A DNA stretch of 64,000 nucleotides, from the NCBI GenBank assembly GCA_013400115.1, contig VXBP01007151.1, positions 248,001 through 312,000 of the forward strand. The letters run 5' to 3'. A model generated the notes under the pieces. That model saw nothing but the letters and a program-made list of their open reading frames with translations, ran no database searches and was not told the origin of the DNA. Numbering within the stretch: position 1 is the first letter of the stretch; each line of letters starts with the position of its first letter. Below are positions 37,383 to 48,242 of this stretch, piece after piece. This DNA comes from Rhinopomastus cyanomelas. Lineage: Eukaryota; Chordata; Aves; Bucerotiformes; Rhinopomastidae. The position numbers and the translations under genes were made by a program.

Positions 37383-38287
37383 AGTCCTGAATCTGCTTTG
37401 GTTGACCCTATTGTGAGCAGAAGAGGCTGGAGCAGATGATCTCAAGAAATGCCTTCCTGCTTCAAATGCCCTGTGACGGTGCTGCTCACCACCCTATAAC
37501 TCCAGTCTGTCCTAATCCTTATTCTGCCTCCCAGTTCAATGCTGTGAAATTGTGCTCTGTGTACCTGGACTCCTGATGGACCCAGAGTCCTCTCCGCACA
37601 CTCTCCAGAAGTACAGAGCACTCCTCCACACTTTACAGTATCTGCACATTTTAGCCAACAGCGCTGTTTTTATTTATTTCCAGACCATTGATGGAAACAT
37701 TAAATTGCTCTAAGCTACGGCTGCCTTCTTAGGAACGCCACAGAAAAGTGCTCATTAAACAGATTTCCTGCTCATAATTTCTGCCCAAGATCTGTCAGCT
37801 ACACATTGCTTAATCTATTGAATATTAGCACATAAAAACCTCATAGGTTTCCAGTCCATATAGTCTCTATGTCCTTTCTCTATCCATTAACAGGAACAAA
37901 CTTCTAGGAAATTACTGCAACTACTGTGACACATCCACCCGTCCTCTGCATATCCTCCCAGCTCCTGACAGTGAGAGGTTTCCGAGTTCTTGTAACTCTG
38001 GTAGCATCAAAACCATTGTGTCCTATGGCCAGTGGCAGACCTGAATTTCTCTATTTCTTTTCAACCAGTCAGCATTTTAGTTATTCACTGTAAAGATGAA
38101 TTTTCTAAAACGGCTGTTTTTCCTGAGGAAAAGCATTTCTCATTTTTTTAAAACCAGAATGATATTTTTGCTGGTTGTCCTCTCTCATGTCCCTTCCCTC
38201 CTGTCTCCTCTTTCTTCTCCCATCCTTTCCGTGACATGGGAAGAAGGGAATAATCTTGCTTTCTTCACCACATCTGGAATATTTTGT
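37383..38287. other. Interval without recognised gene
   Basis: Mostly single-copy. The stretch 37625-37730 (TTTATTTATTTCCAGACCAT, GATGGAAACATTAAATTGC) resembles a very old, decayed minus-strand CR1/L3-type reverse transcriptase fragment, but the match is weak. Confidence 0.35.
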
Positions 38288-38778
38288 CCAGGTCTGGGCC
38301 CCTCAGTTCCAGAAGGACATAGAACTGCTGGAGAGAGTCAAGTACAGAGGATTCAGGTAGTGGGGAATCTTCCTGTTGAGGAAAGGCTGAGGGAGCTGGG
38401 TGTGTGGAGGTGGGAAAACATGAGACTGAGGAGTGACCTCATTAATGTTTATAAATATTTGAAGGGCAGGTGTCAGGAGGATGGAGCCAGGCTCTTCTCA
38501 GTGTCATCCAATGACAGGACAAGGGGCAGTGGGTGTGAGCTGGAACACAGGTGTTTCTACATCAATATGAGAAGGAACTTCTTCACAGTGAGGGTGATGG
38601 AGCACTGGAATAGGCTGTCCAGGAGGGTTGTGGAGTCTCCTTCTCTAGAGAAGTTTAAAACCTGCCAGGACATGTTTCTGTGTGACAGGATCTAGGTGAT
38701 CCTGATGTGACGGGGATGATTGTACTGGATCATCTTTCCATTTCCCTTCCAATCTCTAATGTTCTGTGAGCCTATGAT
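38288..38778 (+). mobile_element. CR1 LINE, 5'-truncated
   Basis: Plus-strand copy whose frame joins a chance upstream frame to give a 199-codon reading frame (38096-38695). Only the last 100 or so residues are CR1: RLRSDLINVYKYLKGRCQED, LFSVSSNDRTRGSGCELEH and FFTVRVMEHWNRLSRRVVES. The leader of hydrophobic residues is not CR1, and the fusion need not be expressed. Confidence 0.93.
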
Positions 38779-40957
38779 TTCACAGCCTTTCAGTCAGATC
38801 ACCTCACTGCGACTAGTCACTCATCTTGTGACAGACTTGTCCCAAGGAAGATGGTCTGTCCTCTCCAGTGCTTCCTCAGAGCTGGCATTTGACCTCTGCA
38901 GGTAGACAAACAGGGCTTTGTGTTGTGCCACCAGGGCTACCACTCCACCCATCGCCTTTCTACCTCGCATGAAACCACCTCTCCCTAGGCTGCACGCAGT
39001 TGGGACAACACATTTCCTTTGGAACTGGGACAAAGAACCTCTCTGGGTCACAAGGAAACAGGGCCTGGAGCACTTGCAAGATTCTGCTCTTTGCAAGAAA
39101 ACACTCTCCTTGCCTGCTGTCCTCCCAGGCAGGCAGCAGCTCGTGATGTGAGCGAGCAAGCAAAGAGGGGAACAAAAGTTAAACAGAGGTTAAAGGAACA
39201 GGCAAAGAAGAACAGATGAACCCCCGGAGTCTGAGGCCAAGCGTCATGAGCAGTAGGAGCCCCTGGAAGCCAGCTCACTCATGCGCACTGCCCTTGCTGC
39301 CTTCCAGCTCCCAGGAGGGGGCCTAATAAATTTTACAAAAGAGCAAACAGCTGAGAAATGCTCGTATTTAAAAATATATTGAGAGAATTTGCATGTTGTT
39401 CCCTTTTGTGTGGGTATGGCATTTATACACCCGGCATTTCAGCAGCACCGCATCTCAGAGCACTTTACATAGCAATTAATTACACACTGGTAGTGGAGTG
39501 ACTGTCTACAGGCAACCTCATCAGCCATTATCCACTCAGCAACATCCCGCATACAGCTGTGAACATTTGCATTAGCAGAAAGTCGCCTGGGCTGCCATTA
39601 GCAGGGTGCAGGAATGTCAGGGAGGATGCGAGGGGTCAGCTCTGTCGTGCTCCTTCCCAAAAAGCCGTTAACAGCTACTGTCACAGCTTTCACAGTCAGG
39701 CTTGTGACCCTTCCCTCATTTGACCCCAGTTCTGGACCAGCAGGATGTCATCAGTTTACAGCATGCTGCGGTACAGATCTTGCACCGTAACAGCATCTTT
39801 TCTTGCAGCATGGGAAGTACTTTTCGATGGAAGAGATAGTCCATATAAGCAAAACCCCAAATATCTACAAGAGACAGCTTTTATGATAAGAATTGTTCAC
39901 AGCATGTGCAATATTCTGCTTCACATCCTTCACATATCCAGCCATAGTGCAGCCACTGTGCCGTAGGATTACCTCAAGCACTCCTCAGGTGTCTCTACAA
40001 ATCTCCCTGGAAAGACATTGAACACTGTAACGACCACATTCTGACAACTCCTGTAGCCCCAATGTTGTGAAGTGCTCTGCAGTGCCAGGTTCTCTCCCTG
40101 AGTCCCTTCTTGCCTCTGCTTTGCCCATGACCTGGAAAGCCATATATGAAAAGCTGCCATCAGGAGCTTAGAGGAAACAGGTTGGCTACATGAACAACCC
40201 CAGCAGTGCACTGATCTTCAGAGGGGACCTGAGGACGAGAGACCTACCAGTATTGTTCACAGGTAGCCTATGAGTATGATCACTACAGTCATAACATGAA
40301 CTCCCAGACTACATCTTTACCACTGTAATGAACAGTTGCAAAACCTGTCCCTGAACAGCAGAACTTGGTCTTCTGCACAGTCAGTTGTCCAAACACTACC
40401 TGGCATGTTTTGGCACGATGTAACCAGCTTCTTCCCAAATGGTGCCCAGACACAGCCTGGGAATTAGCACAGGCTAGTGCCCATTCTCGGCAGGCAATTT
40501 GGATAAAACACCCCTTTTTGGAGGGCGAGAGAGTTTAATAGTACAGATGCAGGGTGTCCTGTGCCAGCTGGCCTCTGCACAAGAAAGAGACCCAGCTACA
40601 GTTAATTTACAGGTATAGACGCAGTCTCAGAGTCCTGGACAACATCCAGCCAATGACTGCATCCTCCTCCTTTCAATTCCAACAACCTGAAATGCAAAAC
40701 AAAGCCACAGCGCTTCTAATCTTTAATTGCTGTTGTGTGCCATTGAAATGTTTCTGTCTTTTGATCCTGGATAAGGTGATCTTTGAATTTCTGCAAGTTA
40801 AGGAGTTTACGAAGTCTTTGGGGGTTCCTTTGAAGAGCCACAGGAGATACGACTGCAGCACAAACCACTTGGGTCTCTTTCCTCTCTGTCTTATTTTTGT
40901 TTCATGTGTGCTAAAATATTCAAAATAATACTTCATTTTGCAAGTCTGGCATGTCAG
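38779..40957. other. Interval without recognised gene; candidate regulatory stretch
   Basis: Mostly single-copy. The part 39320-39600 is repeat-free with ATTTGCATG (octamer-like), GCAATTAATTACAC and GAACATTTGCATTAGC, again with an enhancer-like look. No coding frame was recognised. Confidence 0.4.
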
Positions 40958-41129
40958 GGAATCATACAATTACAGAGTGGGTTGAGTTGGAAGGGTCCTT
41001 AAAGATCACCTAGTTCCATCCCTCCTGCAGTGGGTATGGACACCTCCCACAGGTCAAGGTTGTTCAAAGCTCGTCCAACCTGTACTTGAACACCTATCTG
41101 AATGGTGGGGCTTCCACAACCTCTCTGGG
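40958..41129 (-). mobile_element. CR1 LINE 3' fragment, older type
   Basis: Minus-strand copy with ATCATACAATTACAGAGTGG and GAGTTGGAAGGGTCCTTAAA, ending at CCACAACCTCTCTGGG. It is followed without a gap by the tail of the next minus-strand CR1. Confidence 0.88.
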
Positions 41130-41227
41130 AATCACAGAATTACTCTGGTTGGAAAAGAGCCCTAGGATCATAGAGTCCAACCATCTACCCCACCTTACAA
41201 GTTCACCCCTAAACCATATCCCTCAAC

Positions 41228-41425
41228 ACCTCATCCAAACAATTACATGTTGGGTGGTAAATGAATCAAGAGCAACCCTGATGAGACCTTCAACATCTCA
41301 TCCAAACAATTACATGTTGGGTGGTAAATGAATCAAGAGCAACCCTGATGAGACCTTCAACATCTCATCCAAACAATTACATGTTGGGTGGTAAATGAAT
41401 CGAGAGCAGCCCTGATGATCTTTAA
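41228..41425. repeat. Three tandem 67-bp units inside a CR1
   Basis: Units start at 41228, 41295 and 41362. The first two are nearly identical; the third differs at several bases. Each holds CATGTTGGGTGGTAAATGAA. The 40-base core of the third unit (41379-41418) is the reverse complement, with two mismatches, of 41950-41990 in the same CR1 copy. The flanks (CATCCAAAC and TCTTTAAACATATCCAGG) are normal CR1, so the core is foreign to this site and was copied from the same element in inverted orientation before being amplified. Confidence 0.9.
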
Positions 41426-42058
41426 ACATATCCAGGGAAACCTGTTCCAGTATCTCACCATCATCACAGTGAAGAACTTCTACCTCACATCTAATTAAAT
41501 CTACTCTCATTCAGTTTAAAGCTATTACCCCTCATCTTGTCACTAAATGCCCTTGTTAACAAGTCCAATTCTGGATTTCCTGTTGGCCCCCTTTAGGTAC
41601 TGGAAGGCTGCGATAAGATATCCCCTGAGCCTTCTATTCTGTAGGCTGAACAACCCCAATTCGCTCAGCCTGTCTTCATAGCAGAGATTCTCCAGCCCTC
41701 TGATCATCCTTATGGCCCTTCTCTGGTCTAACTACAACTGTTCCACGCATTTCTTACTCTGGGGTCCTCAGAGCTGGACCCAGCATAGAGTCTCAGCAGA
41801 ATGGAATACAGGAGGGTAGAATCACCACCACCACCGCCTGCTGGCCACAACTTTGTTGGTGCTGCCCATGATGTGATTTGCCTTCCAGGTTGCAAGAGCA
41901 CATTGCCAAGTTGTGCTGAGTTCTCAACAGTCAGCATCCTCAAGCGTTTCTCATCAGGGCTGCTCTCAATTCGTTTACCACCCAACATGTATTTGTGCTT
42001 GGATTGCTACAGTTCTGGTGCAGGACCTTGCACTTGGGCATGTTGAACTTTGTGAGGT

Positions 42059-42598
42059 GGAAGGGGGAAGTTACTGTTCCCCTGTACTCAGCACTGGTAA
42101 GGCCACATCCAGAGTACTGGGTTCAGTTTTGGGCACCTCAATACAAGAGACATTGAGGTGTTGCAGTGGGTCCAAAGAAGGACAACAATGTTTGTTCTGA
42201 AGAACAAACTTTATGAGGAGCAGTTGAGGGAGCTGAGGCTAAATATCTGAAGAAAATGAGGCTCAGGGGAGACCTTATTGCTGTCTACAACTACTTGAAA
42301 GGAGATTTTTGAGAGGAGGATGTTGATCTCTCTCAAGGAACAAGTGACAAAACAAGAAGACATGGAGTCACTTTGCCCCAGGGGAAGTTTAGGTCAGACT
42401 TGAGGAAACCTTGTTTATTGAAAGGGTCATCAGGCTTTGGAAGAGACTGCCCAGGGAGGGGTTGAATCATCATCTCTAGACATGTTTAAAAGTTGGGTAG
42501 CCACAGAGCTTAGTGACATGACTTGATGGTGGGCTTGGTAGAATTAACAGTTCGACTCAATGACCTTTAAAGTCTTTTCCAATGATTCTACAGTCATA
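42059..42598 (+). mobile_element. CR1 LINE nested in an older antisense CR1
   Basis: Plus-strand copy starting at TGTACTCAGCACTGGTAAGG and ending GACCTTTAAAGTCTTTTCC plus a short ATTCTACAGTCATATG tail. The frame is broken at many points, so this copy is itself old. The host element resumes directly after it. Confidence 0.9.
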
Positions 42599-43470
42599 TG
42601 ACACAGGCCCAACTCTGAAGCCTGCCCAGCTCTCTCTGAATGACATTTCCCTCCAGTATATCAACCACACCACACAGCTAGGTGTCATCAGCGAACTTTC
42701 TGAGGGTGCACTCAGTGCCACTGACCATGTCACCTACAAAAATGTTAAGCAGCTCCAGTCCCAAGACAGATCCCTGAGGAATGCAACTCATCACCGCTTT
42801 CCACTCACACATCCTGCTGTTGACCACAACATGAAGCACAGCCATCCAGCCATTTCTTTATCCAGTGAGTGGTCCATCCATTAGATCCACATCTGTTCAT
42901 TTTAGGGACAAAGAAGTCATGCAGGACAGTATCAAGTGCTTTGCACAAGTCCACATAGTTGGTGTCACTTGCTCTTCCTTTATCCAGCAATGCCACAACT
43001 CCGCTATAGAAGGTCACTGAGTTTGTCAGGCAGGATCTGCTCTTAGTGAAGCCATATCAGCCGTCACCAGTGGCCTCTCTGTTTTCCATGTGCCTCAGCA
43101 TGCTGCCAAGAGAATCCACCCTATGAACTCATGGGGCACCAAGGTGAGACTGAGTGGTCTGAAGTTCCCCTCATTTCCCTAGCCCTTCTGTGAATCTGTG
43201 TTACCCAGGAAGGACTCAGCGCACCCCAGCTGCTCAATGGCTCCAGCCAGAGGGTGACATTCTCTCCTCATCTCCTCTGCCTGTGCTTCCTAACCAGCCC
43301 ATATTGTTCCAACACTGCAGTCATAGGACCCCCCCACCAGGACTCTGTGACACTAGAAAGATCACAGCACTGAAGGTGTGCACAGGTCTTTCTTGCTGAG
43401 CCACTAACTAGCTCTAGTCACCAAAAGACTGGGCAGAACCACAGCCAGAACCATTGTTGTCATCGGGCAG

Positions 43471-43957
43471 ATCATAGAATGGCCAGGACTGGAAGCGACC
43501 TTCAAGATCATCTAGTTCCAAATCCCTTGCAGAGGCAGAGACACCTTCACTAGATCAGGCTACTCAGGGTCCCGTCTAACCTGGCCTTGAACACTTCCAG
43601 GGATGGGAAAGCCACAGCTTCCTTGGGCAACCTTTTACAGCATCTCACCACCCTCACAGGAGAGAATTTGTTCTTAAAAGTCCAACCTCAATCTCCCCTC
43701 TTCAAGGCTGCAACCCTTTCCCTTTGTCCTCTCACTACTCCTCTCTCCCTGTCCCTCATGTAAAAAGCCCTCCCTCAGCTTTCTTGTAGCCCCCTTCAGA
43801 GATTGGAAAGCTGCTAGACGGTCACCTGGGAGCCTCCACTTCTCCAGGCTGAACAACCCCAACTTGCTCAGCCTGTTCTCAGAGGGAAGGTGCTCCAGCC
43901 TTCGGATCATTCATGTTACTCTCCTCTGGTCACCTTCCAGGAGCTCCATGTCTCCTC
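43471..43957 (-). mobile_element. CR1 LINE, older type, 5'-truncated
   Basis: Minus-strand copy with ATCATAGAATGGCCAGGACT, then GAAGCGACCTTCAAGATCAT, and the pieces GDRLAAFQSLKGATRKL and SKLGLFSLEKWR on the minus strand. It stops at GGAGCTCCATGTCTCCT, where a fold-back hairpin begins. Confidence 0.9.
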
Positions 43958-43977
43958 AACATAACATGTTGAGGAGA
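43951..43977. repeat. Perfect 12-bp inverted repeat, 3-base loop
   Basis: TCTCCTCAACAT and ATGTTGAGGAGA flank AAC. The left arm begins in the last bases of the CR1 copy, so the palindrome sits exactly on its 5' junction. Confidence 0.95.
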
Positions 43978-44716
43978 TACACAAACAACCTACAAACCTG
44001 AGTCACGGTAGCACTGACCTTTTTCAGTTTGTGATTTACAACACAAGTTTGATGGATGGAGGGGAAAGCCCCACTAATATACCTGTGGAGGTAAATATGA
44101 TCTTCTATCAATGACTGCCTTTGGTGTGCAGACCCAGCTGTCCAGTTTTGGGCTTCCTCTCACCAAAAAGCCCAATAAAGTAGGACACCATCAGCATGAG
44201 AAGAGTGCCTGAAGGCAGAACAACCCTCTCTGCTCAGTCCTCTTGTCCACTGACCCCACAGCTTGCACCTGCTGCCCAGGACCACAGGACCTATGGCACT
44301 AGAGGTAAGCAGACAGAAACCAATCACAGACTCTTCTGCAAGGAGAAGGGAATCAGCATTTCAGAGGGTGAAAGGAGGAAATTCTTTGAAGAAGGTGGTA
44401 TACAGCAAAAGCATTAAGTCTTTGGAAAATACAGTCTCCCTGGGATTTCCTTCACGTTGTCTTTGCTGCCAGAGATAATTTCCTGATTCCTAACCCCTCC
44501 CAGAGAGATGCACAGACACTTTTTAATGAGCTGTTGGGAGACAGGGTGCTTATCCTACTCTTTAGGGCGGGCTGGATCCCATCCTGTATTTGCCTGCTAT
44601 TGAGTTTGTCTGCCTTTAATTAATCACTGTTTTCCTATGTGACCTCCTAGTTTTTCCCCAAATGCTCCCCAACCCTTCAAAACCCTGGCAACCTACACAA
44701 ATTGCTGACTGCCACT
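43978..44716. other. Interval without recognised gene
   Basis: Single-copy sequence with no recognised repeat or coding frame. Its last 25 bases resemble those before the CR1 tail at 49488. Confidence 0.5.
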
Positions 44717-44843
44717 TGGAGACTTTTGAAACCCACCTGGACATGTTCCTGTGCGATTCTAGGTGATCCTGCTGTGGTGGGGGGATTGGACTAGATGATC
44801 TTTCGAGGTCCCTTCCAATCTCTAATGTTCTGTGATTCTGTGA
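44717..44843 (+). mobile_element. CR1 LINE 3' tail
   Basis: Starts at GGAGACTTTTGAAACCCACC and ends TTCTGTGATTCTGTGAGG. It has nearly the same truncation point and upstream flank as the tail at 49488. Confidence 0.92.
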
Positions 44844-45972
44844 GGTTTCTGTGGTCTGTCACTGTTCAGGGAGCTCAGCACTAGTGGTGAAACCAGTTAG
44901 GAAAATGAAAAGTGTTTTCCTGAAGACATAGAAGAAACAGGAACAGCTATTTGTCCTCAGATCAGATGTCCATGAAGAATTCCCTGGAACAGCCACACAC
45001 ACCCAGCAAGACTGGCTTGGCAGCTCTCCCTGTGTCTTAGGAGTCCCCTTCCTATGGGATCCTGGAACAGCTTCTACAGCCAAAGCAAAGTTTTTCACAT
45101 TAGCAACACAGGAGTTTAAATTAAACTGCTGGAGCATTTATACAAGAACAAGCCTGGATCCCAGAGCAGCAGGGCTGGATGGCGATGCCCTGGCCCTTAC
45201 CTGCTGGTACCAGTCCTCTCCACAGTTGTCTTCCAGACGGGAGAGCTGCATTTTCTGCGATGCACGGTCACGTACCGGGAAGCAGAGCTGCATACCACCG
45301 GGCAATTTCACAGATTCCACCAGAGACCATTTCAGACAAGTCACTGGGCTTGATAATTCTGATTTACATAGTGGTAAAGCTTTCCCCTGCCGTGGGAATT
45401 GCCGGGTGGCGTTCTCTGGCCTCCGCGATGCCGGAGGTCAGGCTGCTGATCAGAATGGTCCCATCTGGCCTGAAAATCTATAAATTCAGATCTGGATGAA
45501 ATTGGGCAATTTTGGATTTGGATAAGCATTCATGAATTTAAATGAATAAATAATAATATAATAAATCATTCATCTCGCTGTCTAGTGTGTAAGTCCCCTC
45601 GAAGACCTGCGGTTCAGATGCAGCCAAAGTTTGACTACCTCTGCAATTAGAGCCAATGAATTTCAAATGAGGGGGAAGAAGGGAGACAAAAAAAAAGCCA
45701 AGAAAAATGAAATGTTTGGGGTGAACATTTATACAAAATCACTTCTCCATCCCTGCAGCCTGTACTGGATGCTAACAAACTCATTCCCCTTCTGGCTCAG
45801 GGTAGTGGCACCAGTGGAAGCTTCCAGCTCCCACTATCTATACTCAGTATAAGCAGGACTTGTAGCCCAGCTAGTCCCAGGTCCACTATGCCAATCAAAA
45901 CTTGCTGTCCTCTCAGCCAGCTTCACTGGGCCACGCTCGAGAGCCCTTGGTTCACTCCTAGGTGACAACAAG
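44844..45972. other. Interval without recognised gene; candidate regulatory stretch
   Basis: No coding frame was recognised. The part 45330-45720 is repeat-free and AT-leaning with AATTTAAATGAATAAATAAT and GCAATTAGAGCCAATGAATT, a texture like that of conserved enhancers. Confidence 0.4.
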
Positions 45973-46358
45973 GGCTGGGTCTCTTGAGCTTGAAGAAGAG
46001 GAGACTGAGGAGTGACCTTATTAATGTTTATAAATATGTGAAGGGTGGGTGTCAGGAGGATGGAGCCAGTCTCTTCTCAGTGTCATCTAATAATAGGACA
46101 AGGAGCAATGGGTATGAGCTGGAACACAAGAGGTTCCATATCATTATGAGAAGGACCCTCTTCATGGTGAGAATGACAGAGCACTGGAAGGGGCTACCCC
46201 AGGGAGTTTGTGGAGTCTCCTTCTATGGAGACGTTTAAAACCCGCCTGGATGTGTTCCTGTGTGGCTTGGTCTAGGTGATCCTGCTGTGTCAGGGGGATT
46301 GGACTAGATGATCTTTCAAGGTCCCTTCCAATCCCTAAAGCTTCTATGTTTCTATGAA
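45973..46358 (+). mobile_element. CR1 LINE, 5'-truncated
   Basis: Plus-strand copy with a frame (45984-46238) encoding LKKRRLRSDLINVYKYVKGG and SSNNRTRSNGYELEHKRFHI. The frame breaks near the WKGLPQG part. The tail GATGATCTTTCAAGGTCCC ends TTCTATGTTTCTATGAA. Confidence 0.93.
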
Positions 46359-47713
46359 GCACACTGGCCATTGCTGGAAGAGCTCTGGGTAGTGATTCAT
46401 GCTGCTGCAGGAGCTACCACAAAAGGCTCTCCTCACCAGGCTAGCCCAATGCTACATGCTGCTCAGATTATGGCTTTTTCCTGTAGCCAGATGTAAATTT
46501 ACAGGCAATCACCACAACACAAAGGAGAGGAGAGAGCAGGGTGGGCTATGCTTATCACAAGCAACCTCCACACCTGATATACCTACCCAGAGTTGCCTTT
46601 TTTTTCCTACTGATGGGCCTTCATCATCCACTCACACTGCAGTCTGAACCCCTGGCACTGTTTTATCCTCCTTCTCCTCACCAGTCCCCACTACCCCTCC
46701 CCTGCCAGATCTCCTTGAACTATCCCCAAATGAATTCTGTCCTGATTATCCCTGGTGTGTTTTTGACCTCCCCAGACCTTTGCATTTTATCTTCTCTCCA
46801 AACCAGCTCTCACAGCCTTCCCCAGTTTAGCCTCCTCCACTCATTTCATTAACACACTGTTTACTTCTGGTTGTAGATCATTAGCAGCAATATTAAACAA
46901 CTGGCAATTTGCCCAGGAGGCTGCTACCTCTGGGGTTGATGACTTGTTTTATTTCCCCCCACCTCAGAACGCAGCAAAAGCGTGAGAGATGGGTGGACGT
47001 GGAAAGGCAGGAGCCAGGAGCACAGATGAGAGAGGTGGCTTGCTTGCCTTTACTAGTAAATCTCTTGCTCTTCTTTGTCTTTAGACTCCTCACTCAGGTT
47101 GTCCTCTCATGGATATGCTTCTCGCACCGTCATCTGGACCTTCCACTTGAAGCAAGCCCTTGCCACTTCTTAAAATCCCTTGATTTGGAGTGAGCGACTC
47201 CAGAGATCTTCATGTCCTTCGTCAGCCAAATTCCTCCAAGGAACTTTGCAAAGATGCAGGAAAAGTTTAGGTTCAACTCAGGTTCTTCTTACAAACCCAG
47301 ACTGAGTATGAAATGAACCCAAGGCGATCAGTGGAGAGATGATGAATCTCAGACAAGGGCGAAGGGGCTTGGTATCCTGCAATGGCTCTTCTGTTATGAA
47401 CAGAGCAGAGAACTGGCTGCAAGTTTTCATTAAATATTCATCCCTTTTCTTTCTCATATTAATTTTTTCCTCTTTTTTTTTTTTCTGCCTGGAAAACTGG
47501 AGGGAAGGAAGGGTGAAGGGAAATGTCACATTCAAAATCTTCCAGTATCTGGCAAAAATGTCAGTGGAGAAGTCACTGAAAAAGTTTAATTCAGATATTT
47601 TGACCATCTGATCTTGGTATTTCCAGCACTGCCACACTGACCCCCTTGGGTGGTTGGTCATCTTCCCTAGACTGAAAGTACTGTCCACATAGGACTTGTA
47701 AGGACTCACTGTT
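46359..47713. other. Interval without recognised gene
   Basis: Single-copy sequence except for 46700-46970, which is related to 49010-49265 (listed separately). A T-run lies at 47470-47482. No coding frame was recognised. Confidence 0.5.
46780..46970. repeat. Segment related to 49095-49265
   Basis: The two segments share, in the same order and direction, CCAAACCAG, CCCAGTTTAGC, CATTTCATTAA, a CTGTTTA..TAGAT stretch, ATTAGC, ACTGGCAA, TGCCCAG and GGGGTTGATGACTTGTTTT. Identity is moderate, so the relation is old. They are either two copies of a decayed CR1/L3-like reverse transcriptase fragment or a local duplication. Confidence 0.6.
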
Positions 47714-48242
47714 CTTAGAATAGTTTCAGCTGGAAGACACCTTCAAGACCATTAAGTGCAACCTTTTCCTAGCTCTACCATCACCACTAAACCATATGCC
47801 CAAGTGCAAGACCTACTCCTCTCTTAAACACCTGCAGGCATGGTGACACAACCACCTCCCTGGGCAACTCTTCCAATGCCCAAGAACCCTTTCAGGAAAG
47901 CAATTCCTTCTGATACCCAAACTGAACCTCCCCTGGCCCAGCTTCAGGCCATTTCTCCTTCTTCTATTACTGGCCACTAGGTAGAACAGACCAACCCCTG
48001 CCTCTCTACAATATCCTGTCAGAGTCCACGAGGGAGGACAGACCACTCCTCACCTCTCTACAACCTCCTTTCAAGCAGTGGTAGAGCGCAATAAGGTCTC
48101 CCTTCAGTGTCCTCCAGGTTAAACCATCCCAGCTCCCTCAGCCATTCCCCACACAACACCAGTTCCTAATCCATTACTGGTTTGGTAGCTGCCTCTTCAA
48201 TGTCCCTCTTGCAGTGAGGGGCCCCAAACCGGAGACAGGACC
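47714..48242 (-). mobile_element. CR1 LINE, older type, with internal duplication
   Basis: Minus-strand copy with TTAGAATAGTTTCAGCTGGA, then CACCATCACCACTAAACCAT, and on the minus strand the pieces NGLKLGQGRFSLGIRRN and FPERVLGHWKSCPGR. A segment of about 60 bases containing CCTCTCTACAA occurs twice (about 47990-48075), which breaks the frame. The 5' end lies near GGGGCCCCAAACCGGAG. Confidence 0.88.

Larger units (their letters stand above)
41130..43182 (-). mobile_element. Long old CR1 LINE, split by a nested CR1
   Basis: Left part 41130-42058, right part 42601-43182, about 1.5 kb in all. The 3' tail is CACAGAATTACTCTGGTTGG. The right part encodes the core of reverse transcriptase on the minus strand; an open stretch at 42805-43017 holds DKGRASDTNYVDLCKALDTV, matching CR1 domain A with its catalytic Asp, followed by WTTHWIKKWLDGC. 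The left part carries an odd triplicated insert (41228-41425). A plus-strand CR1 separates the halves, which join in register (TGTGAGG / ACACAGGCCC). Confidence 0.9.

Noticed and set aside
38096..38695. 199-codon frame with a hydrophobic amino end
   Set aside because: The carboxy half is CR1 reverse transcriptase; the leader is unique sequence that happens to be open in the same frame.
41228..41425. CRISPR-like array (three regularly spaced units)
   Set aside because: The units are directly adjacent with no unique spacers, lie within a LINE, and the genome is a bird's.
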